Positions 1-11,500 of a stretch of 64,000 nucleotides of DNA are shown here, piece by piece. The notes under the pieces are model-generated. The model was not told the origin of the DNA, did not search any database, and saw only the letters and a list, made by a program, of their open reading frames with translations. The position numbers and the translations under genes were made by a program. This DNA is from Pipra filicauda (Eukaryota > Chordata > Aves > Passeriformes > Pipridae): contig NW_024104448.1 of the NCBI RefSeq assembly GCF_003945595.2, positions 134,309 to 198,308 on the forward strand. The letters are read 5' to 3'. Positions within the stretch are counted from its first letter, which is position 1; the number at the start of each line of letters is the position of its first letter.

Positions 1-1535
1 TCTGAGCCTATCGCAGTGTGAGCGAATGTGTCTGGCTGTGTGCACGTGTGTCTAAGTGTGTCTGAGTGTGTGAGTGTGTTTGCAGTTTTGACTGAGCATG
101 TGCGAGTGTGTTTGAGTGTTTCTGAGTGTGTCTGAGCGTGTCTCAGTGTGTCTGAATATGTGTGAGCGTGTAGGAGTGTGGGTGAGTATGTGCGAGTGTG
201 TCTGAGTGTGTCTGGGTTTGCCTGAGTGTGTCGGAGTGTGTCGGAGTGTGTCGGACTGTATCTCAGTGTGTCTGAGCGTGTGCGAGTGTGTCTGAGTGTG
301 TCTGGGTGTGCCTGAGTGTGTCTGATTGTGACGGAGTGTATCTGAGTGTGTCTGAGTGTGACTGAGTGTGTGTGAGTGTGTTTGAGGGTGTGTGAGTATG
401 TGCAAGTGTGAGCGAGTGTGTGTGAGTGTTTGTGAGTGTGTGTGAGTGTGTGCAAGTGTGTGTGAGTGTGTGCGAGTGTGTCTGAGTGTGTCTGGGTGTT
501 TCTGAGAGTGTCTGAGCATATCTGAGTGTGTCTGAGGGTGTGTGTGTGCGAGTGTGTGTGTGTGGGAGTGTGCCTGAGTGTGCCTGAGCCTATCTCATTG
601 TGAGCAAATATGTCTGGTTGTGTGCGAGTGTGTCTGAGTGTGTCTGAGTGTGTCTGAGCGTGTCTGAGTGAGGGTGAGTCTGTGCGAGTGTGTCTGGGTG
701 TGCCATAGTGTGTCTGAGTGTGTCGGAGTGTATCTGATTGTGTCTGAGCGTGTGCGACTGTGTCTGAGTGTCTCTGAGTCTGTCTGAGTGTGTCTAAGTG
801 TGTATGGCTTTGTGAGAGTGTGTCTCAGTGTGCCTGAGAATATCTGTGTGTGTGCAAATGTGTCTAGGTGTGTGCGAATGTGTCTGGGTATGTGCGAGTG
901 TGTCTGAGTGTGCCTGAGTGTGTCTGAGAGTGTGTGAGTGTTTCTGAGTGTCTCTCAGTGTGTCTGTCTGAGAGTGTCTGAGCATGTCTGAGTGTGCCTG
1001 AGTGTGTGTGAGTGTGTGTGAGTGTGTGTGAGCATATCTGAGTGTGTCTGGGTGTGCCTGAGTGTGTCTGAGTGTGTCGGAGTGTTTCTGAGTGTGTCTG
1101 TGTGTGTGTGAGTGTGTCTCAGTGTCCATGATTGTGCCTGAGCATATATTTATGGGTCTGATTGTTTCTCAGTGTTTGCAGGTGTGTCTGAGTGTATGCG
1201 ATTGTGTCTGAGTGTGTCTGAGTGTGTCTGAGAATACCTGTGTGTGTGTGAATGTGTCTGGGTGTGTGTGAGTGTGTCTGAGTGTGCCTGAGTGTGTCTG
1301 AGAGTGTGTGAGTGTTTCTGAGTGTATGAGAGTGTGTCTGAGTGTGTGCGAATATTTCTGAGTGTGTCTGGATGTGTGGGAGTGTGCTTGACTGTGTCTG
1401 AGTGTGTCTGAGTGTGTTTGAGTGTGCTCAAGTGTGTCTGAGTGTGTGCAAGTGTCTCTGAGTGTCTCTCAGTGTGTCTGAGTGTGTCTGAGTGTGTCTG
1501 GGTGTGTTGGACTGTGGTTGAGTGTGTCTGAGGGC
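1..1535. repeat. 10-bp satellite, TGTCTGAGTG type
   Basis: The whole stretch is imperfect copies of a 10-bp unit, TGTCTGAGTG, with variants such as TGTGCGAGTG and TGCCTGAGTG. It runs in from the left edge, so the array is longer than what is seen. Because 10 is not a multiple of 3, the minus strand stays open for long stretches that read as His/Ser/Asp/Thr/Leu/Arg repeats; these are by-products of the repeat and not genes. Confidence 0.95.
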
Positions 1536-1750
1536 CCCTCCCCCACCCTCAGAGACCTTCCTGCCCCCCCCACCCTCAGGGTCCCTCATGCCCCTCCCGC
1601 ACCCTCAGGGGCTTTCCTGCCCCTCCCCCACTCTCAGGGAACCTCCTGCCCGTCCTCCACATTTGGGGTCCCCTCCTGCCCCTCCCCCACGCTCAAGGCC
1701 TCTCCCCCACCTCCAAAAACCCCCTCTCAGGCCCCTCCCCCACCCTCTGA
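1530..1750. repeat. C-rich minisatellite
   Basis: Diverged repeats of roughly 30-40 bp, each with a CCTCAGGG core followed by CTGCCCCTCCCCCAC. The proline-rich open frames here follow from the composition. Confidence 0.75.
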
Positions 1751-2130
1751 GCTCTTACTGGGCTCTTACTGGTGTTACTGGGAGGGTCCCTGAGCTCTTA
1801 CTGGTGTTACTGGGAGGGTCCCTGGGCTGTTACTGGTGTTACTGGTGTTACTGGGAAGGTCCCTTAGCTCATACTGGTTTTACTGGGAGGGTCCCTGGGC
1901 TCTTACTGGTGTTACTGGTGTTACTGGGAGGGTCCCTGAGCTCTTACTGGTGTTACTGGGAAGGTCCCTGAGTTCTTACTGGTGTTACTGGGAGGGTCCC
2001 TGAGCTCTTACTGGTCTTACTGGTGTTACTGGGAGGGTCCCCGGGCTTTTAGTGTTCTTACTGGTGTTACTGGGAGGGTCCCTGAGCTCTTACTGGTGTT
2101 ACTGTGAGGGTCCCGGACCTCCCCAGTCCA
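1745..2130. repeat. minisatellite with TTACTGGTG / TTACTGGGAGGG units
   Basis: About a dozen units alternate TTACTGGTG and TTACTGGGAGGGTCCCTGAG, giving a compound period of roughly 30-45 bp. The same TTACTGGGAG core occurs in reverse orientation at 2541-3420, so the two arrays form a large, imperfect inverted pair. Confidence 0.85.
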
Positions 2131-2540
2131 TTACTGGTCCGTTACTGGGAATGGGGCGTGGCCTCGTGCCACCACTGGTCCCTTACTGGTCGAACTGGGA
2201 GCCTCCCCCGAGATCCCCCCAGCCCTTACTTGAGCCTTACTGGTGGAACTGGGAGGGCGGGGGCCATTAGTGGTCCCTTACTGGTCTGTACTGGGAAGGG
2301 AGAGGGGAGGGGCCACCCCCTTGAAGCCTCTCCCCCCGCAGTGACGTCACCGAGTCCCAAAAATAGCCCGGGGGGGCCCAAACTGGGGACGGGGACTCAG
2401 AGACACTCCCAGTGCGACCCGTTCAGGTACTGGGAGGGACTGGGAGGGACTGGAAGGGAACTGGGAGGGACTGGAAGGGGGCGGGGCCTCCCTCTCTCCC
2501 CCCCCGTGTCCTCGGGGTGACCTTGGGGTGGGAGGGGGAT
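2131..2540. other. GC-rich spacer between inverted minisatellites
   Basis: Mostly unique GC-rich sequence with scattered TTACTGG units. It holds a perfect CRE palindrome TGACGTCA at 2342-2349 and a near-consensus CArG box CCAAAAATAG at 2357-2366, followed by a G run. The pair resembles an immediate-early promoter, but no transcript start or coding exon could be found next to it. Confidence 0.3.
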
Positions 2541-3420
2541 GGGCCGCTCCCAGTGGCTCCCAGTAACCCCAGTAATCCCAGTGACCCCCCCAGTAACTCC
2601 CAGTAACCCTCCAGTAACCCCACTAGCCCCCCCAATGACCCCCCCCAGTAACTCCCAGTAACCCCCCAGTAACCCCACTAACCTCCCCAATGCCCCCCCC
2701 AGTAGCTTCCAGTAACCCCAGTAACCCCAGTGACCCTCCCAGTAGCTCCCAGTAACCCCAGTAACCTCAGTAATGCCCCCAGTATCTCCAGCGACCCCCC
2801 CAGTAACTCCCAGTAACCCCAGTGTCCATCCCAGTGCGTCCTAGTGACCCCCCCAGTAACCCCAGTTACTCCACCGGTAGCTCCCAGTAACCCCAGTGAC
2901 CCTCTCAGTAACCCCAGTTACTCCACCAGTAACTCCCAGTAACCCCAGTGACCCTCCCAGTAGCTCCCAGTAACCCCCCAGTGACCCCCCCCAGTAACTC
3001 CAGTGACCATTCCAGTAACCCCAGTGACCCCAGTAACCCTCCCAGTGACCCCCCCCAGTAACCCCAGTGACCCTCCCAGTAGCTCCCAGTAACCCCAGTG
3101 ACCCTCCCAGTAACCCCAGTGACCCTCCCAGTAGCTCCCAGTGACCCCCTCAGTAGCTCCCAGTAGCTCCCAGTAAACACAGTGTCCATCCCAGTAGCTC
3201 CCAGTAACTCCCAGTAACCCCAGTGTCCATCCCAGTAACTCCCAGTAACCCCCCCAGTAGCTCCCAGTAACTCCCAGTAACCCCCCTATTAGCTCCCAGT
3301 AACCCCAGTAACCCCCCCAGTAGCTCCCAGTAACCCCAGTGTCCATCCCAGTAACCCCAGTGACCCCCCCCATTAGCTCCCAGTAACTCCCAGTCTCCCC
3401 TCCAGTGCCTCCCAGTATGT
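2541..3420. repeat. minisatellite with CTCCCAGTAACCCC units (reverse of the upstream array)
   Basis: Dense units of CCCAGTAACTCC, CCCAGTGACCCT and CCAGTAGCTCC with a basic step near 10-20 bp. On the minus strand it reads TTACTGGGAG, the core of the 1745-2130 array. Tyr/Trp/Gly/Val-rich open frames on the minus strand are artefacts of the repeat. Confidence 0.9.
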
Positions 3421-3459
3421 CCCAGTTTAACTCAGTTCCTCCCCCGCGGGCCCTGGGGG

Positions 3460-4143
3460 CCTAGTTAGAACAGCTGGGACCAATTCATCATTGGATGGGT
3501 GTAGCCCAGGACTGTGTATTCTATGGCCTTCCATGCCATTTCCCAGAAACTGTTGTCAGTAGAGGTCTGCAAGATAGGAAGATGTTCCTGTCCTCATACC
3601 CTTTTATGGAATTCCCTGCTCTGAGGGAAGGATTGAGCATCCTCATACCCTTTTATGGAATTCCCCGCTCTGAGGGAATAACTGAGCATCCTCATACCCT
3701 TTTATGGAATTCCCCACTCTGAGGGAAGGACTGAGCATTCCTGCCTGAAATGGAGAATATATAAACTTGGAGTTTCGGAACCTTTTTACCACTCGTGGGA
3801 TCAAGAGGAAGACTGCAGCTCGCTGCTCTCAACCAGACTGCAGTTCACCACCCTCAACTGGACTGCAATCACCACTTTTTACCAGACTGCAACAGCTCTC
3901 CCACCAGCAGGTTTTTTTCCCCCCTCTCCCTTTACTTTGGACTCGGGGGGGGGGGCAAGAAACACCACTTTGTTCATGCCCCAGGGTGCTGGGTTATACA
4001 TTTGGGTTTTGTGGGTTAAAACCAAATCGCTTGTCTGTATAATCATACTTATTGTATTACTTTATTAAACTGTTATTCTGACTTATAATCTCTCTTTTGA
4101 GTTGAGTTCATTTCCCCTGTTGGTTAACTTTAAAACCAGCACA
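3460..4143 (+). mobile_element. solo LTR, family 1, copy 1
   Basis: This is a copy of the LTR at 36632-37324 and 39740-40326. It shares the CTAGTTAGAACAGCTGGGACC start, the TATA region (ATATATAAACTTGG near 3756), the GTTGTTCATGCCCCAGGGTGCTGGG block and the end in AACCAGCACA. The first bases (TGTC in the other copies) are changed here and no clear target duplication is left, so this copy is older or damaged. No internal retroviral sequence is attached. Confidence 0.85.
3592..3738 (+). repeat. 49-bp triplication inside LTR U3
   Basis: Three head-to-tail copies starting near 3592, 3641 and 3690, each with CCTCATACCCTTTTATGGA then CTCTGAGGGAA. The two sister LTRs in this window have one copy. 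It lies just upstream of the TATA region, the usual place for duplicated LTR enhancers. Confidence 0.85.
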
Positions 4144-4239
4144 CTGGAGTGAAAGAAGCAACCAACCAAGAGCTTCAACCTGTTACTGTTTTGTTGATAT
4201 TACCTTTTTGCTTTTTATTCTAATAATCATATTGTGTGT

Positions 4240-4900
4240 TAAAATTTGGATGATCATGAAACAGTCAGCTCACTAATTACCCCCACCAATACTAGACAAT
4301 GCCCGCAGTATAAAGGCATAAACCCCTCCCAGACCCTCCAGGAGCCCTCAAATCCCATCCCAGTCCAACTTCCCCTCAAACCCTCTGAGGCCCCCAGACT
4401 GCCTCCCAGACCCACAAAAGCCCACAAGATGTTCCCAAACCCCTCCCAGTTACCTCCAGCCCTCCCAAGATCCCTCAAACCCTCTCCTAGTTGCCCCCTT
4501 CCCCTCGAGGACGCTCCCAAACTCTCTCCCAGTCCCTTCCCAGACCCCTGATGATTCCCCAAAACCCCTCACAGTCGCCCCAATCTCCCTTCCAACCCCC
4601 GAAGCTCCCCCAACCCCCTTCCCAGTCACCTCCATGACCCCCAACCCCTTCTCAGTCTCCCCATTCCTTCCCAAAGCCCCTCCCAGTTGCCAGGCCGTCC
4701 CCCAGGCTCGGCTGAGGAGGTGCCCCAGGCTGACTGGCCCACCCTGCCAGGGGCGGTTCCAGCAGCACGTCGGGAGCCACCCCCTGCCCCGAAAGATCCC
4801 GCCCACCCTGGAGCCACCTCAGCTGCCCCTGCAGGGGAGAAATCCAGGCCGGAGCAGAGCAGGGGGTGGGGCCGGGCTGGGAGCTCGATGAACGAGGGCA
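4240..4900. repeat. C-rich low-complexity tract
   Basis: Irregular repeats of CCCTCCCAG and CCCCAAACCC with no fixed period. The open frames on both strands are proline- or glycine-rich and show no domain. No gene is supported in this stretch. Confidence 0.6.
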
Positions 4901-4924
4901 TTGGGAGAGCAGGGGAGAAACTGG

Positions 4925-5618
4925 TGTAATAAATTAGTAGTAGTAAAGTAATTTACTCATCAAATTAATAGTAGTAAAGTAATTTATTCATTAAATTGTA
5001 TTGCATGTTATATTCCTATATATGTTATTGTAATCAATGTTCTGTTAAGGTTGGGGGACTGTAAGTTGCAGAATGGTTAATTAATTTGTCAGTATTATAG
5101 GCTGATAATCCTGCAGCTTGCAGTTCTTAAGGTGACAAGACAAATTATTGTGCCTTGCTGAATAAGTATTTTGTATCTTGTTTTTCTAAAAGTATATTGT
5201 CTAAAAGTGTATGCATAAAGTAACGAAGGGAAGGACAAGGATCAAAGGGTCAAGTACGAGGACAATAAAGAGGATCCAAGATGGACATCTGGAGGGACCC
5301 ACACACTAGGCCTCAAGGACGAAGGATTAATTAAAACTGTGGATAGGAATGTACCTGGCAACTGAAGCGGGCCTGCAAAAGAACCAACCAGAACCAGACA
5401 TGCGAACTCGGATCCAATGGAGGAATAACAAATGACTATGGGAGGGGAATTGATAAGGTTATAAAGGTTACTGGTTTTGCCCACTGCGCTTGCAGGCCGT
5501 GAGTGGAGAAGGGGTCTCCCCGGCTGCCCAGCGTGCTGTTTTGCTTATTTGCATTTTATATAAATCTTTAATAAATTTTTGCTGCTATATTTTAGCCTAG
5601 TTTCATTTACCTATAACA
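4925..5618 (+). mobile_element. solo LTR, family 2
   Basis: The element has LTR architecture on the plus strand: a CCAAT box at about 5412, a TATA box (GGTTATAAAGG) near 5457, and AATAAA near 5570 followed by an end in CCTATAACA. The 5' end is uncertain: TGTAAT at 4925 or TGTTAAGG at 5043. The 4925-5000 part has a tandem duplication of TAGTAGTAAAGTAATTTA. No target duplication was recognised, so the limits are soft. Confidence 0.6.
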
Positions 5619-5749
5619 CCAGGATGGGCTGAGGGGGCACTGGGAGAGAGAGGGGAAAGTTTTTTGCCCCTTTCCTGGGCACTGGAACACCCTCTGCACC
5701 CCCGTTCCTGGCCATGCCGGCTCTCCTTCCCCCCCAAGCCATGAACAGG

Positions 5750-5989
5750 TTTTGGGGCTCCCTCGTGGGTCGCAGCCAATAGAACGGCTCTGCTGGAATG
5801 ACGTCATTGGCAAATTCAGCTGGGCCCCTCTCCTCGCGCCGGTGAGTCATCCAATAGAACATCGATATTTCCGCGGGGGCTGCCGGGAGCAGGGCGGTGG
5901 TGGCGGGGGGGGAGGGGGGATTGCGATTGACCCTGATTGGTCCCGATCGGTCCCGATCGATCCCGGCCCCAGGGTCTCCCCCGGCTGCA
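5750..5989 (+). promoter_or_regulatory. putative FLOT1 promoter / 5' untranslated region
   Basis: Two copies of CCAATAGAAC lie at 5776-5785 and 5851-5860. A CRE, TGACGTCA, at 5799-5806 runs directly into ATTGG (reverse CCAAT), and an AP-1 site TGAGTCA lies at 5843-5849 just before the second CCAAT. GC-rich sequence with GATCGG repeats leads to the ATG at 5990. In mammals the FLOT1 first exon is untranslated and the ATG is in exon 2; an acceptor such as CCCCAG near 5971 would fit that, but this is inference. Confidence 0.5.
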
Positions 5990-6032
5990 ATGTTTTCCAC
6001 ATGCGGACCCAACGAGGCCATGGTGGTGTCCG
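5990..6032 (+). CDS. FLOT1: flotillin-1, first coding exon only
   Basis: The ATG at 5990 opens a frame reading MFSTCGPNEAMVVSG and stops at a consensus donor, CCG|GTGAGT, at 6033 in phase 1. This is the highly conserved start of flotillin-1, a membrane-inserted scaffold protein of lipid microdomains and endocytic vesicles that pairs with flotillin-2; the N-terminus begins the SPFH/PHB domain. FLOT1 lies in the MHC region of mammals. The remaining exons should follow on the plus strand, but the next 2.2 kb is satellite and no later exon was recognised to the end of the window. The exon may therefore be an orphan relic, a gene with a very long intron, or the edge of a misassembly. The identity rests on only about 15 residues. 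Confidence 0.7.
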
Positions 6033-6335
6033 GTGAGTTCGGGGGGTCCGGGGGCTCCTGGTGACCCCTCCAAATCTCCCTCAAGACTCTTGGGAACCGC
6101 CTAGACTCCTGGAGACCCTCCGAAAGCTCCCCTCCTGGGGGCCGCCCCTCCGCCTTTCCCCCTCCCCCCCCAAATCTCCTGTGAGTCCCCTTAACCCTTG
6201 AAAATCTCCTGGGACCACCTCAGACCCCCAAACTCCATCCTGGGGACACCCAAACCCTCTTCAGGACTCCTGGGCTTCTCCTGACCCCCTCCTAGAATAT
6301 TTTGGGTCTCACCAACCCTTTACAGCGGATTCCTC
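6033..6335. other. C-rich sequence after the FLOT1 donor
   Basis: Irregular CCCAAATCTCC / GACTCCTGGG repeats, like the C-rich tract at 4240-4900. No exon is seen. Confidence 0.4.
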
Positions 6336-6339
6336 CGTC

Positions 6340-8530
6340 CATTTTCCCCCCCAGAATGCTGGGGGCATGGGCTGTTGTTTCCTGTTTTCAGCCCTGCCTC
6401 CCAACTGCCAGCCCGACTCCCAAAATTGCATACAAAGAAAGATTCCTCTGACACCAAAGATGCCAGCACAGAAAGCTCTTGCTGCCCATGGAGTCCCCAG
6501 GCTGCTCCACCTACTGCACCACAAAGCTAAAGCTTCCAGGCTTTCTTTCCTGGGGATAAGGGTTGTTGTTTCCTGTTTTCAGACCTGCCTCCCAATTGAC
6601 AGCCCTAATCCCAAAATTGCATTCAAAGAAAGATTCCTCCCAGAACAAAAGTGCCAACACAGAAAGCTCTTGCTGTCAATGGAGTGCCCAGGCTGACAAA
6701 CCCAATTGCACCACAAAGCCATAGCTTCCAGTCTTTCTTTCCTGAGGATAAGGGCTGTTGTTTCCTGTTTTCAGACCTGCGTCCTAACTGCCAGCCCGAC
6801 TCCCAAAATTGCATACAAAGATTCTTCCCAGAACAAAGGTGCCAGCACAGAAACCTCCTGCTGCTCATGGACTGCTAAGCGTGGCCTACCAAGTGCACCA
6901 CAAAGCCAAAGCTTCCAGGCTTTCTTTCCTGCGGAAAAGGGCTCTTCTTTCGTTTTTTCAGCCCTGCCTCCAAACTGCCAGCCCAAATTCCAAAATTTCA
7001 ATCGGATGAAGATTCCTCCCAGAAAAAAGGAAGCAGCACAGATAGCTCCTGCTGCTCATGGAGTGCTATGCCTGGCCCACCAACTGCACCACAAAGCCAA
7101 AGCTTCCAGGCTTTCTTTCCTGGGGAAAAGGGCTGTTGTTTCCTGTTTTGAACTGTGCCTCCCAACTGCCAGACCAACTCCCGAAATTGCATACAAACAA
7201 AGATTGCTCCCACACCAAATGTGCCAGCACAGAAAACTCTTGCTGCCCATGGAGTGCCCAGAATTACACACCAGTTGCACTACAAAGCCAAGGTTTCTAG
7301 GCTTTCTTTCCTGGGGATAAGGGCTGTTGTTTCCTGTTTTCCATCCTGCCTCACAACTGACAGCCTGACTCCCAAAATTGCAAACTGACCATGATTCCTC
7401 CTAGAGCAAAGGTACCAGAATAGAAAGGTCTTGCTGCTCATGGAGTGTTCAGTCTGGCCCACCAACTGCACCACAAAGCCAAAGTGTCCTGGCTTTCTTT
7501 CTTAGGGATAAGGGCTGTTTTTTCCTGTTTTCAGAACTGCCTCCCAGCTGCCAGGCCAACTCCCAAAATTGCATACAAACAAAGATTCCGCCCAAACAAA
7601 AGGTGCCAGCACAGAAAGCTCTTGCCGATCATGGATTGCCCAGGCTGACATTCAAACTGCACCACCAAGCAAAAGCTTCCAGGCTTTCTTTCTTGGGGAT
7701 ATGGGCTGTTGTTTCCTGTTGTCAGCCCTGCCTCCCAACTGCCAGCCTGACTCCCAAAATTGTATACAGACAAAGATTCCTCCCACACCAAACGTGCCAA
7801 CACAGAAAGCTCTTGCTTTCCGTGGTGTCTCCAGACTGACAAACTTCACCAGAAAGCCAAAGTTTCCTGTCTTTCTTTCCTGCCCATAAGGGCTGTTGCT
7901 TTCTGTTATCAGAACCGCCTCCCAACTGACAGACCAACTCCCAGAGTTGCATACAAACAAAGATTCCTCCCACACCAAAGATGCCAGCACAGAAAACTCT
8001 TGCTGTCCATGGAGTGCCCAGGCTGACAAACCAACTGCACCACAAAGCCAAAGCTTCCAGGCTTTCTTTCCTGGGGATATGGGCTGTTGTTTCCTGTTTT
8101 CAGCCCTGCCTCCCAACTGCCAACCCGACTGCCAAAATTTCAAACGGACGAAGATTCCTCCCAGAAAAAAGGTATCAGAATAGAAAGCTCCTGCTCCTCA
8201 TGGAGTGCTAAGCCTGGCCCATCAACTGCACCACAAAGCCAAAGCTTCCAGGCTTTCTTTCCTGGGGAAAAGGGCTCTCCTTTCGTTTTTTCAGCCATGC
8301 CTCCTAACTACCAGCCTGACTCCCAAAATTGCATACAAACAAAGATTCTTCCCACACCAAAGGTGCCAACACAGAAAGCTCATGCTGCCCATGGAGTGCC
8401 CAGAATTACACACCAGTTGCACTACAAAGCCAAGGTTTCTAGGTTTTCTTTCCTGGGGATAAGGGCCATTGTTTCCTGGTTTTAGCCCTGCCTCCCGACT
8501 GCCAGCCCGACTTGCAAAATTTCATAGGCT
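6340..8530. repeat. ~191-bp satellite, about 11 tandem copies
   Basis: The landmark CTTTCTTTCCTGGGG recurs near 6542, 6733, 6919, 7109, 7300, 7491, 7683, 7869, 8062, 8255 and 8448, a step of about 186-193 bp. Other constant parts are CAACTGCACCACAAAGCC, GGGCTGTTGTTTCCTGTTTTCAG and CAAAATTGCATACAAA. Units differ by point changes and short indels. The many overlapping 60-200-codon frames on both strands are by-products. The same family recurs at 53680-55025. Confidence 0.95.
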
Positions 8531-11500
8531 TTATCCACTCACAGGAGTTTCTTACTGGGATCGTATTGCTCAGGGTTTGAGCCAAAGCTGCCCAGGTCCA
8601 AACAGCCCCATATCCAGTTGGCTGCTCCCTGCCACCCTCGTCTTCTTGAGAGGAGAACAGAGCTCATCCCAGCTCCCAGGGATGAGGGGCATTTGCTGAT
8701 GTCTTCCAGCATCTCTGATTGACAGATGCACCTCCATAACTTTAGTGTTGGGGTAGCAGCTGCATTGCCTGTACCTGATACTGGGCAGCTGCAATCCTCC
8801 CTCCTTGAGCAGTGGGGCTGGAGCAGTTAAATTCCAGATGTGCCTCCAAGGTGAGCCAGTGTGTGAAACAGCCCCACTGCAGTAATTGCTTTGGGGAGAG
8901 GGGGCCATGGAGGAGGAGCCCCTTGCAGAGGTTTCCTCTTCTCTTTGCTGTGTTTGTGCAGGCTGTGTGTTAGGGGGAGGAAAACCCCAGCAGTGGGGAT
9001 GTGTCTGCCCAACAGTTGCAAGTAGAGCTTCCGGAGAGGGAATGAGCTGTTTTGGCTCTGGTTTTACTGAGAGCAAAACACTCCTTATAAGGCCCTGCTA
9101 AGGTAGGGGGATGGGTTTTTTAACCATGTGAACTATAATAAACAAACCCACAGAATGGAAAGACACATTCAAGAGGCAAAGGAGTGACTTTCCTTCTCCT
9201 CTGTCCCCAGCAGTGACTGCTCGGTTTCACTGACCAACTGGTTCCCAGGGCCCTGTTCCTGCTGCATTGGCCTCATGAGTCTTCCTGTAGAGCAGCCAGA
9301 ACCTCTCCTGCTTCAGTTCTGAGATCTGGAGATTTGTTCCTATAATTGAGTTCCCAAAAATAACTTTGAGGTCAATATCAGAAGAAATTTCTGCATTTCT
9401 CATATGATACGGTTGTGTTTACCTCATCTTTACAAATTCCAAGGTTGACAATGATTACTGAGGGCATGGTAATTTCAAAATAGACCTCCTGTGCTTGGCT
9501 GAGAACTTTGCCCTCCCTCCTCCTTGTTTTAGAACTTTTCCTGCTTCAAGCACCACGTGCAGCTGCTGCAGGAAAGGACGTGTCTCCTGTGAGCCTTGTG
9601 TCCCACTGATCAGAGCTGGGCACAGGATCTCCTGGACACCCACAGGAAACCCAAGTGCGACTGGAAACCTCCTTACCCAGGACTGGATCTTTCAGGGTGG
9701 GATTCACATCGCTGCCCACGTTCAGCCAGGAATTTCACTCCAGTTCAGGCAGAGATAGAGGACATGACAAAGGTGTCTCTGTGGTACCATATCCCCTGAA
9801 TTCAGACACATGTGCAGGTCAAGTATATCCAGTGAACATCCTAACAGTGCCCTGGGGCTCTCCAGAATGGCATTTGGAGGCTGGGCAAGGTCACACAGAA
9901 GGTGTGAAGTGTCAGAATATTTCTGCAGGGTCTTCATCCAACCTGGCTGAAGGTCCTGTCCCAGTAGCTACTGCAAGGGTGGGACAGAATGAAGCCACAG
10001 CAAGTGGCCCTGACCAACAACCCGCAGTTGCTTTCAGAGAAATCAACAGTGCCTTTCTGGGCTGCTGCTGGTGGGAAACTGATGTCTGAGTTTCTGGGTT
10101 CAAATGAGCAGGGCAGGGCAGAGAAGAATCCTCTGTTTTTCCCCATGCCCAGAAGACTCCACTCTGATCAAGGAGATTACAAGGAAGAGTGTTTCAGTGT
10201 TATCCAAAGGCTGTCTGGAACTATGTGGTGCTGAGCAAGAACCATGGCATGGCACAGGAATCTCCTGCTTGCTCAGTGATCCTTGTGAGCTTTCTGGGAC
10301 AAGCAGGAGTAGGTGAGTTGCCTGTGAAAGAGACAGCCTGCAAAATTACTTTATTTTCAGAAATGGTGCATTACCCAGAGTAGATAGAGCCACAATATCT
10401 CCATGCCAAATGGATCCAAGCAAGAGCCCTGCCATTCAGCTGCCACCAGCTCTGGTGTGAATCTCACCTCTAAACCTGCATGTGACCCTGAATACTCTCT
10501 GAGTTCCCTCTCCTCACCTCCAGCTCCTGCTTCCTTCTACGTGCCCCCACCCAAGACAAGTTCCAGGAGGTCTTCAGCCCTGGTCAAAATAGCCGCTCAC
10601 ATCACCAAGCGGACAAGTGAAATGGGAAAGATCCCAGAGTCCATGGGATCTCATCTCAGACAGCTCCAAGGAGAGTCGCGGTCCTGGACATCTGGGAATT
10701 CTGCTGGGAATCCTCGGCTCTGCTTTTCTCTCCAGAGGACTCTTGATCCAGGACTCAGATCTCCATCCTCACATCATTTCTGGTTTTCTCCCAGTTTTCT
10801 CCTCATGGTTTGTATGAGTTATTCCCTCTCCAGTCATTTCCTCAGAGATAAAAGAGCAAGAAAATGAGGGCCAAAAAATATCAAGAGGGATAAGAAGATG
10901 ACAGGTGCTGTCTGATGGTCCCTGCTGGCTTGTCAGCAGCAGCTAGAGCAGGATGATAAACCCAACTGACTCTTCTGACAACACCTCAAGAGCCAGACCT
11001 GCTTCGGGGGCCAGGAAGGCTGAGGTGGGAGGACAGGGGGAACTTTCCCCAGCAAGCCCAGAAGGGGTAGATCAAGCATTCTGGGATTGCCACATCAGCA
11101 CCTGCTCTGGCCCTTTGGGCCACAGTCACTGCCACCCCCTCAGCACAGAGGGGATTTCTGGAGCTGGTTGTGCTGTGGTCACATCCCTGCAGGAGGGGAG
11201 AGGCATACTCTCTTCCACTGCTGGTTGTCTCTCTGCCCACAGGTCCCTAACAGCCGACTCTACAACTGCCTGTGGTTTTTTTACTGTGTTCCTTAGACCT
11301 ATGTTTTTCCAGAAATTGGCATTAATGCACTGCAGACAAGGTTTCACTTTCTGTTCCATTCTCTGCTCTGCCCCCTCTTTCTTCAATTCTTCAAGATGGT
11401 TCCTGGCTCCTTCCTCTCACAAGCTCTGCACCTCCTCTCTCCCATGTCCTTCTTCATCCTTCCAGCAGAACCAGCAGGGGAATATATGGCACAGGCCACA

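Noticed and set aside
1..1535. Long minus-strand frames rich in His, Thr, Ser, Asp and Leu
   Set aside because: They are translations of a 10-bp satellite, which stays open in several frames. No start context or domain.
2342..2366. CRE plus CArG-like box as the promoter of IER3, a FLOT1 neighbour in mammals
   Set aside because: No IER3-like coding sequence was found nearby and the CArG box has a mismatch; proximity alone is not enough.
2397..3373. Gly/Tyr/Trp/Val-rich frames that look like a repetitive structural protein
   Set aside because: They follow the minisatellite unit and its complement exactly; unit length changes shift the frame at random.
3455..4148. A target-site duplication (CTGGG / CTGGA) for LTR copy 1
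   Set aside because: Four of five bases match only if the altered 5' end is placed to suit; not strong enough to claim.
5776..5860. CCAAT, CRE and AP-1 sites resembling the S-X-Y module of MHC class II promoters
   Set aside because: Order and spacing do not match S-X-X2-Y, and the exon that follows reads as FLOT1.
6367..8485. Overlapping 60-200-codon frames on both strands of the satellite
   Set aside because: The same peptides recur every unit in several frames, as expected from an untranslated tandem repeat.
6340..8530. Regular repeats with constant and variable parts, which could suggest a CRISPR array
   Set aside because: The ~191-bp unit is repeated over its whole length with no unique spacers, and the sequence is vertebrate.
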